Below the pieces are notes generated by a model that was not told the origin of the DNA, searched no databases, and worked only from the letters and a program-made list of their open reading frames with translations. A DNA stretch of 64,000 nt from assembly GCA_031180725.1 (NCBI GenBank), contig JAPSLO010000003.1:400548-464547 (forward strand). The letters are read 5' to 3'. Every line of letters begins with the position of its first letter. Within the stretch, counting starts at the first letter, position 1. The translations under genes were made by a program, and so were the position numbers. Source of the stretch: Roseomonas sp. GTDB taxonomy: Bacteria; Pseudomonadota; Alphaproteobacteria; Acetobacterales; Acetobacteraceae. Shown here one piece after another: positions 45,113 to 52,646 of this stretch.

Positions 45113-46618
45113 TCAGCGCGGCGCATCCGGCCAGCAACGGGCCAGGTTCGCGGGGTCCACGATGCGCGGTTCGGGCGGCGCGAGCAGGGCCAGCAGGCGC
45201 GGCTCCGGCCAAGGGATCACGTAATGGGACCAGTCGGTGCTGTCCTCGAAGACGGATTGCGCGGCGGCTTCAGGCAGGGTGCAGCCAGGGCTCGGGCGCC
45301 AGGGCGGGTGGATCAGGATACTGGCCTCCATCACCTGGCCGGCAGCGCCGATCGCCAGCGCCACCACCAGGGCGCCCCGCCAGACCGCTGAGGACGCCTG
45401 CTGCACAGCGATGCCGGCGGCGAGGCAAAGCACCGCCAGCGGCGCGATGCCGCCGCGCATCGCCATCTCGTTCCCTGGCCCGAAGACATAGAGCGGCAGC
45501 AGCGCCAGCAGGGCGAGGGCAGCAGCCAGCGCGCGCCAGCGCGCCAGGGCCAGCACCGGCACTGCCACGGCGGCGACCTCCACCAACAGGAACAGGGCAT
45601 AGGTCAGCAGCGCGCCTGCCCCGTCCCGCGCCACCAGCCATCCGTGCGGAATGCTGGAGGAGCCGGCCGTCAGCACCGCCACGACCGGCAGGGCCAGCGC
45701 CAGGCCGCACCAGTTGGGCAGGCCGCGCAGCGCGGCGAGCAGGCCGGGCCGGCCCTGCATCAGAATCGCGAGCACCGCCAGCACACCCGCCCCGAAAGCC
45801 GAGAGGGGCCCCCAGGCCAGCGCCGCCGCGAGCACCAGCCCCGCCGAGGCCGCGAATTCCGCCCGCCGCCCGTGCCGCGCCAACAGCAGCACCGGGATCC
45901 ACCCGGGCAGCGCATGGTTCGGCGCCCAGAGCAGCAGGGTGACATGGCCGGAATACTGGAAGTCCCGCGCCCACCATTCCCCGCCACGTCCCAGATAGCT
46001 GGCGATGCCTGCCCCTTGCGTGCCGTCCAGCCAGAGATTCGGCAGCAGGTCGAGCCCGCCGAAGCCGATGAAGACCAGGACAAGCCAGCCCGTCCCCACC
46101 CCTGCCTGCCGGGCCAGCGACGCCAGCCCCATCAGTACCAGCGCCAAGCCCAGCGCCGTCCAGAGGAACAGGCCCGCCTGCGCGAGCGCCGGCCCCAGCA
46201 GCGCAGGCGGCAGGTAATAGGCCACTGGCGCGCGCAGCAGCCAGGTGAGATCGCCGACCGCATAGGCCACCGGCCAGCCGCCGTCCGCCAGGTCATGCAG
46301 CACCGCATCGCGGATCTGCCAATCCACTGCGGCGTAAAGCAGGTGATGCGTGCCAGTGCAGAGGAAGCCCCAGGCCAGGCCACCGGCCATGCAGGCCAGG
46401 GTGGCGCCTGACGGCAGCCGCCAGCCACCGACGCGCCAGCCAGGGCTGAATACGAAGCCCAGCGCGCCCGCCGCCACGGCGAAGACAGCCAGCGGCCAAG
46501 TCAGGAACAAGCCGGCGAAAAGCAGCGCCGGCATCAGAAGGTAGAAGACCAGCGCAAGCGACAGCCCATCCACCGGCGCCCTGCCTAGGCGGGCGTCAAG
46601 ATCCAAGCGTCTCTGCAC
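45113..46618 (-). CDS. Polytopic membrane protein of unknown function (GT-C-like)
   Basis: I cannot name this 501-residue protein. It has at least ten hydrophobic segments, short loops and a C-terminal soluble tail (~70 residues, with EDSTDWSHYVIPWPEPRLLA). The topology, with aromatic-rich loops between helices, resembles GT-C glycosyltransferases or lipid-linked sugar enzymes, but no catalytic motif is certain. The start is GTG. A later Met would cut into the first helix. Its upstream gap to trpG is 173 bp and contains the 11-bp palindrome GGTTCGGAACC at 46640-46650. Confidence 0.65.
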   Translation of the reverse strand: MQRRLDLDARLGRAPVDGLSLALVFYLLMPALLFAGLFLTWPLAVFAVAAGALGFVFSPGWRVGGWRLPSGATLACMAGGLAWGFLCTGTHHLLYAAVDWQIRDAVLHDLADGGWPVAYAVGDLTWLLRAPVAYYLPPALLGPALAQAGLFLWTALGLALVLMGLASLARQAGVGTGWLVLVFIGFGGLDLLPNLWLDGTQGAGIASYLGRGGEWWARDFQYSGHVTLLLWAPNHALPGWIPVLLLARHGRRAEFAASAGLVLAAALAWGPLSAFGAGVLAVLAILMQGRPGLLAALRGLPNWCGLALALPVVAVLTAGSSSIPHGWLVARDGAGALLTYALFLLVEVAAVAVPVLALARWRALAAALALLALLPLYVFGPGNEMAMRGGIAPLAVLCLAAGIAVQQASSAVWRGALVVALAIGAAGQVMEASILIHPPWRPSPGCTLPEAAAQSVFEDSTDWSHYVIPWPEPRLLALLAPPEPRIVDPANLARCWPDAPR

Positions 46619-46791
46619 GAAAACTGGGCGTCCTCCCCCGGTTCGGAACCAAACGTAAGCGCACCGGCCGAGGTTCCGACCGGCCGACGGGCCGACATCC
46701 GTCTCAGATCGCGCGACACGCCCGCGAAGCCTGCGCCGTCCCCGACCGCCGGGCTTGATAATCCGGACGGCCGGGAGGACGATCCGGCCGC

Positions 46792-47391
46792 ATGATCCTG
46801 CTGATCGACAACTACGACAGCTTTACGTTCAATCTCTATCACTTCCTGGGCGATCTTGGGGCGGTGGTTGAGGTTCGGCGGAACGATGACCTCTCGGTGG
46901 AGGAGGCCCTGGCCCTGCAGCCGGAGGCCATCCTGCTGTCACCTGGGCCATGCACGCCGAACGAGGCCGGCATCTCGCTGCCGCTGATCGCGGCGGCGGC
47001 CGAACGCCGCCTGCCCCTGATGGGCGTCTGCCTGGGCCACCAGGCCATCGGCCAGGCCTTTGGCGGCAAGGTGGTGCGCGCCCCCGCCCCCGTGCACGGC
47101 AAGGTCTGGGACATCACCCATGGCGGCACCGACATCTTCGCCGGCCTGCCCTCGCCCTTCCGCGCCACGCGCTACCACTCCCTGGTGGTCGAGGACCTGC
47201 CGGACAGCCTGATCCCCACCGCCCGCACCTCCGACGGGCTGGTCATGGGCCTGGCCCACCGCGACCTGCCGATCTGGGGCGTGCAATTCCACCCGGAAAG
47301 CATTGCCTCGGAACACGGCCACGACATGCTGCGGAACTTCCTGGCCCTGGCCGGCGCCCGCACCGGCCGCAATACACCCGTCGCCGCCTGA
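46792..47391 (+). CDS. trpG: Anthranilate synthase component II (glutamine amidotransferase)
   Basis: TrpG hydrolyses glutamine and passes ammonia to TrpE to make anthranilate for tryptophan. The 199-residue protein starts [20 protein letters not shown]. The catalytic triad is C80 ([12 protein letters not shown]), H167 and E169 ([12 protein letters not shown]). It could also serve aminodeoxychorismate synthase, as in many bacteria with a single subunit. trpE is not adjacent: the upstream gene is an unrelated membrane protein on the other strand. trpD follows after a 271-bp hairpin-rich gap. No Trp-codon leader peptide was found upstream. Confidence 0.95.
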   Translation: MILLIDNYDSFTFNLYHFLGDLGAVVEVRRNDDLSVEEALALQPEAILLSPGPCTPNEAGISLPLIAAAAERRLPLMGVCLGHQAIGQAFGGKVVRAPAPVHGKVWDITHGGTDIFAGLPSPFRATRYHSLVVEDLPDSLIPTARTSDGLVMGLAHRDLPIWGVQFHPESIASEHGHDMLRNFLALAGARTGRNTPVAA

Positions 47392-47416
47392 TGCGCCTCT
47401 CCTGCGCTGCGGACCC

Positions 47417-47622
47417 GCGGGAGGAACGGCGCTCCTCCCGCACCCTCCCTGCCAGTGGCCAGGGGCCGCTGGACCGCCGGGGGGTGGGTGAATGGAGGTG
47501 GAGCCGGCGCGCTCTTCGGTCCAACGGTTCCGCTGGCCCCACCTCCATCCACCCATACACGGATGGGTTCAAAGGGACTTTCGGCCCTTTGCAGGGGGTG
47601 CAGGGGGACGGCGCCCCCCTGC
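47417..47622 (+). repeat. Array of four hairpins between trpG and trpD
   Basis: Four inverted repeats follow one another: (1) 47417-47425/47433-47441, 9-bp perfect stem, loop ACGGCGC; (2) 47485-47501/47539-47555, 17-bp stem with one mismatch; (3) 47570-47576/47585-47591, CAAAGGG/CCCTTTG; (4) 47600-47607/47615-47622, 8-bp perfect stem, loop ACGGCGC again. Hairpins 1 and 4 keep an identical 7-nt loop while their stems differ. The array ends 40 bp before trpD. It may stabilise or segment the trpGDC mRNA. Confidence 0.7.
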
Positions 47623-47662
47623 GGACCTACAGTGCAGGACAGCCGCAACACGGGGGTGGCAG

Positions 47663-48703
47663 GTGAAGCGCGTGCTGGCGCGGTTGGCGGCGGGTGAAAG
47701 ACTGGCCGAGAGCGAGGCCGAGGCCGCTTTCGGCATGATCATGGCTGGCGAGGCGACGCCGGCGCAGATCGCAGGCCTGCTGATGGCCATGCGGGTGCGC
47801 GGCGAGACGGTGCCGGAGATGACCGGCGCGGTGCGGGCCATGCGCGCGCGGATGATCGCGGTGGAGGCACCGCCGGATGCCATCGACATTGTCGGCACGG
47901 GCGGCGATGCCGCGGGCACGCTGAACATCTCCACGGCGACCGCCTTCGTGGTGGCGGGGGCGGGGGTGAAGGTGGCCAAGCACGGTAACCGGGCCCTGTC
48001 CTCGCGCTCGGGCGCGGCGGATGCGCTGGGGGCACTCGGCATCCCGGTGATGGAGACGCCGATCGAATCCCTGCCCCGGGTGCTGGAACAGGCGGGCATG
48101 TGCTTCCTGATGGCGCCGCGGCACCATGCAGCGCTGCGCCATGCCGCCGGCCCGCGGATGGAGCTCGGCACGCGCACCATCTTCAACCTGCTGGGCCCGC
48201 TGGCGAATCCGGCGCGGGTGACCCGGCAGATGACCGGTGCCTTCAGCCCCGAATGGCTGCGCCCCATGGCGGAGACGCTGGGCCGCCTGGGCACCGAACA
48301 TGCATGGCTGGTTCACGGCCAGGGCTTGGACGAACTGACGCTGTCCGGCCCATCTCAGGTGGTGGAGCTGAAGGACGGCCATCTGCGCGAATTCCAGGTG
48401 ACGCCGGAGGATGCCGGCCTGCGGCGCGCTCCGGCCGAGGCGCTGCGCGGTGGCGAGCCGGCCGAGAACGCCGCCGCGCTGGAAGCCTTGCTGGAAGGCG
48501 CGGAGGGCGCGTATCGCGATTGTGTGCTGCTGAATGCCGCTGCGGCGCTGATTGTCGCCGGCCGGGTGAAGACCCTGCCCGATGGCGTGACAATGGCCGC
48601 GCGAAGCCTCGACAGCGGTGCGGCGTTGGAGGTCCTGAACAAGCTCCGCGCCGCTTCCGCCAAGCCCTCCCCCGAGACAACCGAGCCTCGACCCGAACGA
48701 TGA
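47663..48703 (+). CDS. trpD: Anthranilate phosphoribosyltransferase
   Basis: TrpD joins anthranilate and phosphoribosyl pyrophosphate, the second tryptophan-specific step. The 346-residue protein has the signature [40 protein letters not shown] and the [20 protein letters not shown] segment. The start is GTG ([14 protein letters not shown]), preceded by a weak GGGGGTGG. The in-frame region upstream is the hairpin array and not protein-like. The stop overlaps the trpC start by 4 bp (ATGA). Confidence 0.95.
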   Translation: MKRVLARLAAGERLAESEAEAAFGMIMAGEATPAQIAGLLMAMRVRGETVPEMTGAVRAMRARMIAVEAPPDAIDIVGTGGDAAGTLNISTATAFVVAGAGVKVAKHGNRALSSRSGAADALGALGIPVMETPIESLPRVLEQAGMCFLMAPRHHAALRHAAGPRMELGTRTIFNLLGPLANPARVTRQMTGAFSPEWLRPMAETLGRLGTEHAWLVHGQGLDELTLSGPSQVVELKDGHLREFQVTPEDAGLRRAPAEALRGGEPAENAAALEALLEGAEGAYRDCVLLNAAAALIVAGRVKTLPDGVTMAARSLDSGAALEVLNKLRAASAKPSPETTEPRPER

Positions 48704-49521
48704 ACGCCCCTGCTGCCATTCTTTCCGATGCGCTCGGGAAGATCCTTGCCGACAAGTATGAGGAGGTCCGCGAACGCTCGACCCTCGTGCCCTTGGCCGA
48801 GATGGAGCGCCGGGCGCGCAGCGCCCCCGCGCCGCGCGACTTCACCCGTGCGCTCTGCGACGCGGTGGCGGAAGGGCGCGTGGGGCTGATCGCAGAGATC
48901 AAGCGGGCCTCGCCGTCGGGCGGGCTGATCCGGCCGGACTTCGACCCGGCGGCGCTGGCGAAGGCCTATGAGGCGTCGGGCGCCGCCTGCCTCTCGGTGC
49001 TGACCGATGCGCCCTATTTCCAGGGCGCGCCGGAGGATCTGGTGGCGGCGCGGATGGCCTGCGGGCTGCCGGTGTTGCGCAAGGACTTCATGGTGCATCC
49101 CTGGCAGGTCTTCGAGGCCCGCGCGATGGGCGCGGACTGCATCCTGCTGATCATGGCGGCGCTGAGCGACGACCAGGCGCAGGAACTGGAGGACATTGCC
49201 CGCAGCCTGGACATGGCGGTGCTGGCGGAGGTGCATGACCGGCGCGAGCTGGATCGGGCATTGGGGCTCGAGACGCGGCTGATCGGCGTAAACAACCGCA
49301 ATCTCAAGACCTTGCGCACTGATCTTGCGACTTCGGATGAGCTGGTGCCCCTGATCCCGGCGGACCGCATCCCGGTGAGTGAGAGCGGTATCCGCAGCCC
49401 GGCCGATGTCCGCCGCCTGTGCCGGGCGGGCGCGCGCTGTCTGCTGGTGGGCGAGCACCTGCTGCGCCAACCCGATGTCACCGCTGCCGCCTCCGAACTG
49501 ATCCACGCGATACCTAGTTAG
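48700..49521 (+). CDS. trpC: Indole-3-glycerol phosphate synthase
   Basis: TrpC closes the indole ring from 1-(o-carboxyphenylamino)-1-deoxyribulose 5-phosphate. The 273-residue TIM-barrel protein has [20 protein letters not shown] (catalytic Glu and Lys), [20 protein letters not shown], the Glu in [17 protein letters not shown] and [11 protein letters not shown]. Translation is coupled to trpD through the 4-bp overlap. A structured repeat begins 4 bp after its stop. Confidence 0.96.
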   Translation: MNAPAAILSDALGKILADKYEEVRERSTLVPLAEMERRARSAPAPRDFTRALCDAVAEGRVGLIAEIKRASPSGGLIRPDFDPAALAKAYEASGAACLSVLTDAPYFQGAPEDLVAARMACGLPVLRKDFMVHPWQVFEARAMGADCILLIMAALSDDQAQELEDIARSLDMAVLAEVHDRRELDRALGLETRLIGVNNRNLKTLRTDLATSDELVPLIPADRIPVSESGIRSPADVRRLCRAGARCLLVGEHLLRQPDVTAAASELIHAIPS

Positions 49522-49525
49522 TTGG

Positions 49526-49630
49526 CCTCAAGCGCCGGCGCCGCCTCCGGCGGCTTGGCTTGCGCGCCGACGCGCTGATGCATTGGGCCGTGCGGGTGCT
49601 CCGCAGGCGGGGCGCCTTCGGCGCCTGAGG
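49526..49630 (+). repeat. Dispersed intergenic repeat, copy 2
   Basis: This ~105-bp element starts just after trpC and matches the element at 23545. It contains a perfect GCCGCC-TCC-GGCGGC hairpin (49540-49554), CAAGC/GCTTG arms around it, and a GGCGCC-TTC-GGCGCC hairpin (49611-49625). Its ends CCTCA and TGAGG are complementary, so the whole element can fold as a branched structure. It may act as a transcript-end element for trpGDC. Confidence 0.5.
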
Positions 49631-49698
49631 TTCCCCCTCTGGGGCGCATGGTTGCGGCCCGCGGGAGGCGGGCGCACCTTCCGCGTCGGAGCGCGCGC

Positions 49699-50175
49699 AT
49701 GACCCAGAAGCTGACCCATTTCGACGAGGCCGGCCGGGCCGCCATGGTGGATGTCTCGGCCAAGGCGGAAACCAGCCGGGTGGCAGTGGCCCGCGGCCGG
49801 GTGGTGATGGCACCGGAAACCCTCGCCCTGATCCAGTCCGGCAGCGTGGGCAAGGGCGATGTGCTCGGCGTCGCACGGCTGGCCGGGATCATGGCAGCCA
49901 AGCGGACCGCGGAATTGATCCCACTCTGCCACCCGCTGATGCTGAGCAAGGTGGCGGTGGACCTCACCCCTGCCCCGCCCGACGCGGTGGAGATCGAGGC
50001 GACGGTGAAAGTCACGGGCCAGACCGGCGTGGAGATGGAGGCACTGACCGCCGTCAGCGTCGCGGCGCTGACTGTCTATGACATGGTGAAGGCCGCCGAC
50101 CGCGGCATGCGCATCGAAGCGGTGCGGCTGGTCCACAAATCCGGCGGCAAGTCCGGCACCTGGGAGGGCGCATGA
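49699..50175 (+). CDS. moaC: Cyclic pyranopterin monophosphate synthase
   Basis: MoaC, with MoaA, converts GTP to cyclic pyranopterin monophosphate, the first stage of molybdenum cofactor synthesis. The 158-residue protein starts [20 protein letters not shown] and has the motif [20 protein letters not shown] and the C-terminal [20 protein letters not shown] and KSGGKSGTW. The start follows a GGAG by 9 nt. Its stop overlaps moeA by 4 bp. The cofactor it helps to make would be needed by the molybdoenzyme at 27.6-29.8 kb. Confidence 0.96.
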   Translation: MTQKLTHFDEAGRAAMVDVSAKAETSRVAVARGRVVMAPETLALIQSGSVGKGDVLGVARLAGIMAAKRTAELIPLCHPLMLSKVAVDLTPAPPDAVEIEATVKVTGQTGVEMEALTAVSVAALTVYDMVKAADRGMRIEAVRLVHKSGGKSGTWEGA

Positions 50176-51377
50176 TCGCGGTCGAGGAAGCGCGCGATCG
50201 CATCCTGACCGCGCTCCGCCCCACCCCGGCCGAGACGGTCTCCCTGCCCGAAGCCTGGGGTCGCGTGCTCGCAAAACCCATTATGGCGCGCCTCACCCAG
50301 CCGCCGGCCGCCGTCTCGGCCATGGATGGCTATGCGGTGCGCGCGGCGGAGGCGGTGGAGGGCGCCAGGCTTGCTGTCATCGGCTCTGCCCCGGCCGGGC
50401 ACCCCTTCGAGGGCCGGCTGGGCCCTGGCCAAGCCGTACGCATCTTCACCGGCGGCTTCGTGCCGGAGGGCGCCGACGGCATCCTGCTGCAGGAGGACGC
50501 GGAAGAGCAGCGTGGCTTCGTCACCGCCAAGGAGACGGTGAAGCCCGGCCGCTGGGTGCGGCGGGCGGGGCTGGATTTCACCGCCGGCGAGGAGCTTCTG
50601 CCGGCCGGGCGCAAGCTCTCGGCGCGCGACATCGGCCTGGCGGCGGCGGCGAACCATCCCTGGCTGACCGTGCATCGCCGCCCGCGCATCGGCATCCTGG
50701 CCACCGGCGACGAGATCGCCCTGCCTGGCGAGGCGATTCCCGCCGGCGGCATCGTCTCCTCCAACGCCCATGCGCTGGCCGCCCTGGTGCGCGCCGCGGG
50801 CGGCGAGCCGCTGGTGCTGCCGATCGCGCCGGATGACCGCGACGCCATCGCCGCCGCAGCTGCCGCGGCGCCGGCCTGCGACATGCTGGTGACCACCGGC
50901 GGCGCCAGCGTGGGGGAACACGACCTGGTGCAGGCGGCGCTCGGCCCGCAGGGCTTCGCGCTGGACTTCTGGAAAATCGCCATGCGGCCCGGCAAGCCGC
51001 TGATCTGGGGACGGCTGGGCACGACGCCGGTGCTGGGACTGCCGGGAAATCCGGTCTCGGCCATGGTCTGCGCGGTGCAGTTCCTGGTGCCGGCGATCGG
51101 CGTGCTCTCCGGCCTGCCGCCGGCGCCGCCGCCCACCGTGCTGGTCCGGGCGGGGGCCCCGATTCCCGCCAATGACCGCCGATTCGACCATCTGCGCGCC
51201 TCGCTGGCGACGGACCGGGACGGCCGGCTGGTGGCAACGCCCTTTCCGGTCCAGGACAGCTCCATGATGGCGACGCTGGCGCGCGCCGATGCGCTGATTC
51301 TCAGGCCGCCTCACGCTCCTGCCCTGCCCGAGGGGGCGGAGGTCGAGGCGATCCCGCTGGCGCAGATCGGGGTCTGA
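50172..51377 (+). CDS. moeA: Molybdopterin molybdenumtransferase
   Basis: MoeA inserts molybdate into adenylylated molybdopterin. The 401-residue protein has the N-terminal [20 protein letters not shown] and [13 protein letters not shown] motifs, [14 protein letters not shown], the central MoCF-like domain with [16 protein letters not shown] and [18 protein letters not shown], and the [11 protein letters not shown] loop. Translation is coupled to moaC through the ATGA overlap. lexA follows after 167 bp with its own promoter. Confidence 0.96.
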   Translation: MIAVEEARDRILTALRPTPAETVSLPEAWGRVLAKPIMARLTQPPAAVSAMDGYAVRAAEAVEGARLAVIGSAPAGHPFEGRLGPGQAVRIFTGGFVPEGADGILLQEDAEEQRGFVTAKETVKPGRWVRRAGLDFTAGEELLPAGRKLSARDIGLAAAANHPWLTVHRRPRIGILATGDEIALPGEAIPAGGIVSSNAHALAALVRAAGGEPLVLPIAPDDRDAIAAAAAAAPACDMLVTTGGASVGEHDLVQAALGPQGFALDFWKIAMRPGKPLIWGRLGTTPVLGLPGNPVSAMVCAVQFLVPAIGVLSGLPPAPPPTVLVRAGAPIPANDRRFDHLRASLATDRDGRLVATPFPVQDSSMMATLARADALILRPPHAPALPEGAEVEAIPLAQIGV

Positions 51378-51421
51378 GTTCCTTATTTGAACCGGTGTCC
51401 GGCTGCTCCTGTGGAAAAGAT

Positions 51422-51451
51422 TTGACGCGACGCGGAGAACCTACCTAGAAC
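51422..51451 (+). promoter_or_regulatory. Probable lexA promoter
   Basis: TTGACG (51422-51427) and TAGAAC (51446-51451) are separated by 18 bp, and the LexA box overlaps the spacer and -10 box, as expected for autorepression. The predicted leader is ~85 nt. Confidence 0.5.
51437..51451 (-). promoter_or_regulatory. LexA (SOS) box, alphaproteobacterial type
   Basis: GAAC-N7-GAAC on the plus strand reads GTTC-N7-GTTC on the minus strand, the known direct-repeat LexA box of alphaproteobacteria. It lies 93 bp before the lexA ATG and overlaps the predicted promoter. A GTTC-N7-GAAC arrangement at 51378-51392 may be an accessory site. Confidence 0.75.
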
Positions 51452-51544
51452 ATCGTTCGTCGGTTGCCTGTTTGTTCACCAATGTGGTGGCATCCTGTCC
51501 AGACCGGACCAGGAGCCAAGCGGGCGGACCGGGAAGGAGGCGCG

Positions 51545-52279
51545 ATGCTCACGCGGAAACAGCACGAGTTGCTGATGTTCATCGACCGGCACCTGCGTGA
51601 GACCGGCTTCTCCCCGTCCTTCGAGGAGATGAAGGCGGCGCTGCGGCTGAAGTCGAAGTCGGGTATCCACCGGCTGATCACGGCGCTGGAGGAGCGCGGC
51701 TTCCTGAAGCGGCGCGCCCATCGGGCCCGTGCGCTGGAAGTGATCCGGCTGCCGGACAATGTGGCGAGCCGCGGCGCGCCGCCGCCAGTCTCGGCCCCCG
51801 CGCCCGCCCCCGCCCCGCCGGCCTTCGCGCCGAATGTCATCCGCGGCAATTTCGCCTCCAATTTGGCCGGCGTGCCCAAGCCTGCGAATGAAGCGCCCGC
51901 GGTCCATCTGCCGCTCTACGGCCGCATTGCCGCCGGTTCCCCGATCGAGGCGCTGCGCGACTCCGGCTCCAGTGTGGAGGTGCCCGCCGCGATGCTGAGC
52001 GGGGGCGAGCATTACGCCCTGGAGGTCGCCGGCGATTCGATGATCGAGGCAGGCATCCTGGATGGGGATACCGTCATCATTCGGCGCGGCGATACCGCCG
52101 ACAACGGCGCCATCGTCGTCGCGCTGGTGGATGAGTCGGAGGTGACGCTGAAGCGCTTGCGCCGGCGCGGCAACTCGGTGGCGCTGGAGCCTGCCAACCG
52201 CGCCTATGAGACCCGCATCTTCGGGCCGGACCGGGTGCGCGTGCAGGGACGCCTGGTGGGGCTGCTGCGGAAATACTGA
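51545..52279 (+). CDS. lexA: LexA repressor
   Basis: LexA represses SOS genes and inactivates itself when RecA is activated by DNA damage. The 244-residue protein has a winged-helix N-terminal domain ([20 protein letters not shown]), an unusually long Ala/Pro-rich linker (about 73-115), the cleavage site A130-G131 in RIAAGSP, the catalytic S165 in AGDSMIEAG and K203 in VTLKRL. The ATG follows a strong AAGGAGG site; an in-frame ATG 27 codons upstream is not family-like. It is probably autoregulated through the box upstream. Confidence 0.96.
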   Translation: MLTRKQHELLMFIDRHLRETGFSPSFEEMKAALRLKSKSGIHRLITALEERGFLKRRAHRARALEVIRLPDNVASRGAPPPVSAPAPAPAPPAFAPNVIRGNFASNLAGVPKPANEAPAVHLPLYGRIAAGSPIEALRDSGSSVEVPAAMLSGGEHYALEVAGDSMIEAGILDGDTVIIRRGDTADNGAIVVALVDESEVTLKRLRRRGNSVALEPANRAYETRIFGPDRVRVQGRLVGLLRKY

Positions 52280-52286
52280 GTCGCGG

Positions 52287-52311
52287 AAGGGCCGGCCACA
52301 GCGCCGGCCTT
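52287..52311 (+). terminator. Terminator after lexA
   Basis: GGCCGGC and GCCGGCC form a 7-bp stem, extended by AA/TT with one bulged base and followed by CTTCTC. Outer CGCGGA/TCCGCG arms enlarge it. It starts 8 bp after the lexA stop and lies between convergent genes. Confidence 0.55.
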
Positions 52312-52357
52312 CTCTCCGCGAGAGAGCCGAGGCGGCCTTCTCCGCCGGGGCATGCCC

Positions 52358-52495
52358 TCAGTAGGGGTCCCACTCCGAGGCCATGCGGGCTTCGCGCCAG
52401 TCCTGCAGCTTGCGCCAGGCTAGTGAGGCCCCGAAGGCAAGCGCCGCGCCGCTCGCCAGCCAGATGGCCTCGTGAAGGGCCATGAACAGCGTCAT
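52358..52495 (-). CDS. Small single-pass membrane protein, 45 residues
   Basis: I do not recognise the family. The frame starts ATG with GGGAG 7 nt upstream. The protein begins MTLFMALHEAIWLASGAALA, continues hydrophobic to about residue 27, and then has a charged tail (RKLQDWREARMASEWDPY end). This gives one membrane helix with a cytoplasmic or periplasmic tail. It lies 151 bp downstream of comEC on the same strand and converges with lexA. The ribosome site and the amphipathic design argue for a real gene, but its length makes it easy to miss and leaves the call uncertain. Confidence 0.55.
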   Translation of the reverse strand: MTLFMALHEAIWLASGAALAFGASLAWRKLQDWREARMASEWDPY

Positions 52496-52646
52496 CGCGA
52501 AACTCCCTAGCACCGTCCTTCTGTCAGGCTGGGACGGGAATGGTTACGAAGCGCTTTATGACGGTTCGGGTTCATCCCGGGATGTGATGCAGCCGAGCAC
52601 GTCCCGGGGAGCCTTACGGCGCCTGTCGCAGCGGCCGGGGCTGCCG

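Noticed and set aside
46619-46791. A Trp-rich leader peptide and attenuator before trpG
   Set aside because: No short frame with tandem Trp codons was found; only the 11-bp palindrome GGTTCGGAACC is present.
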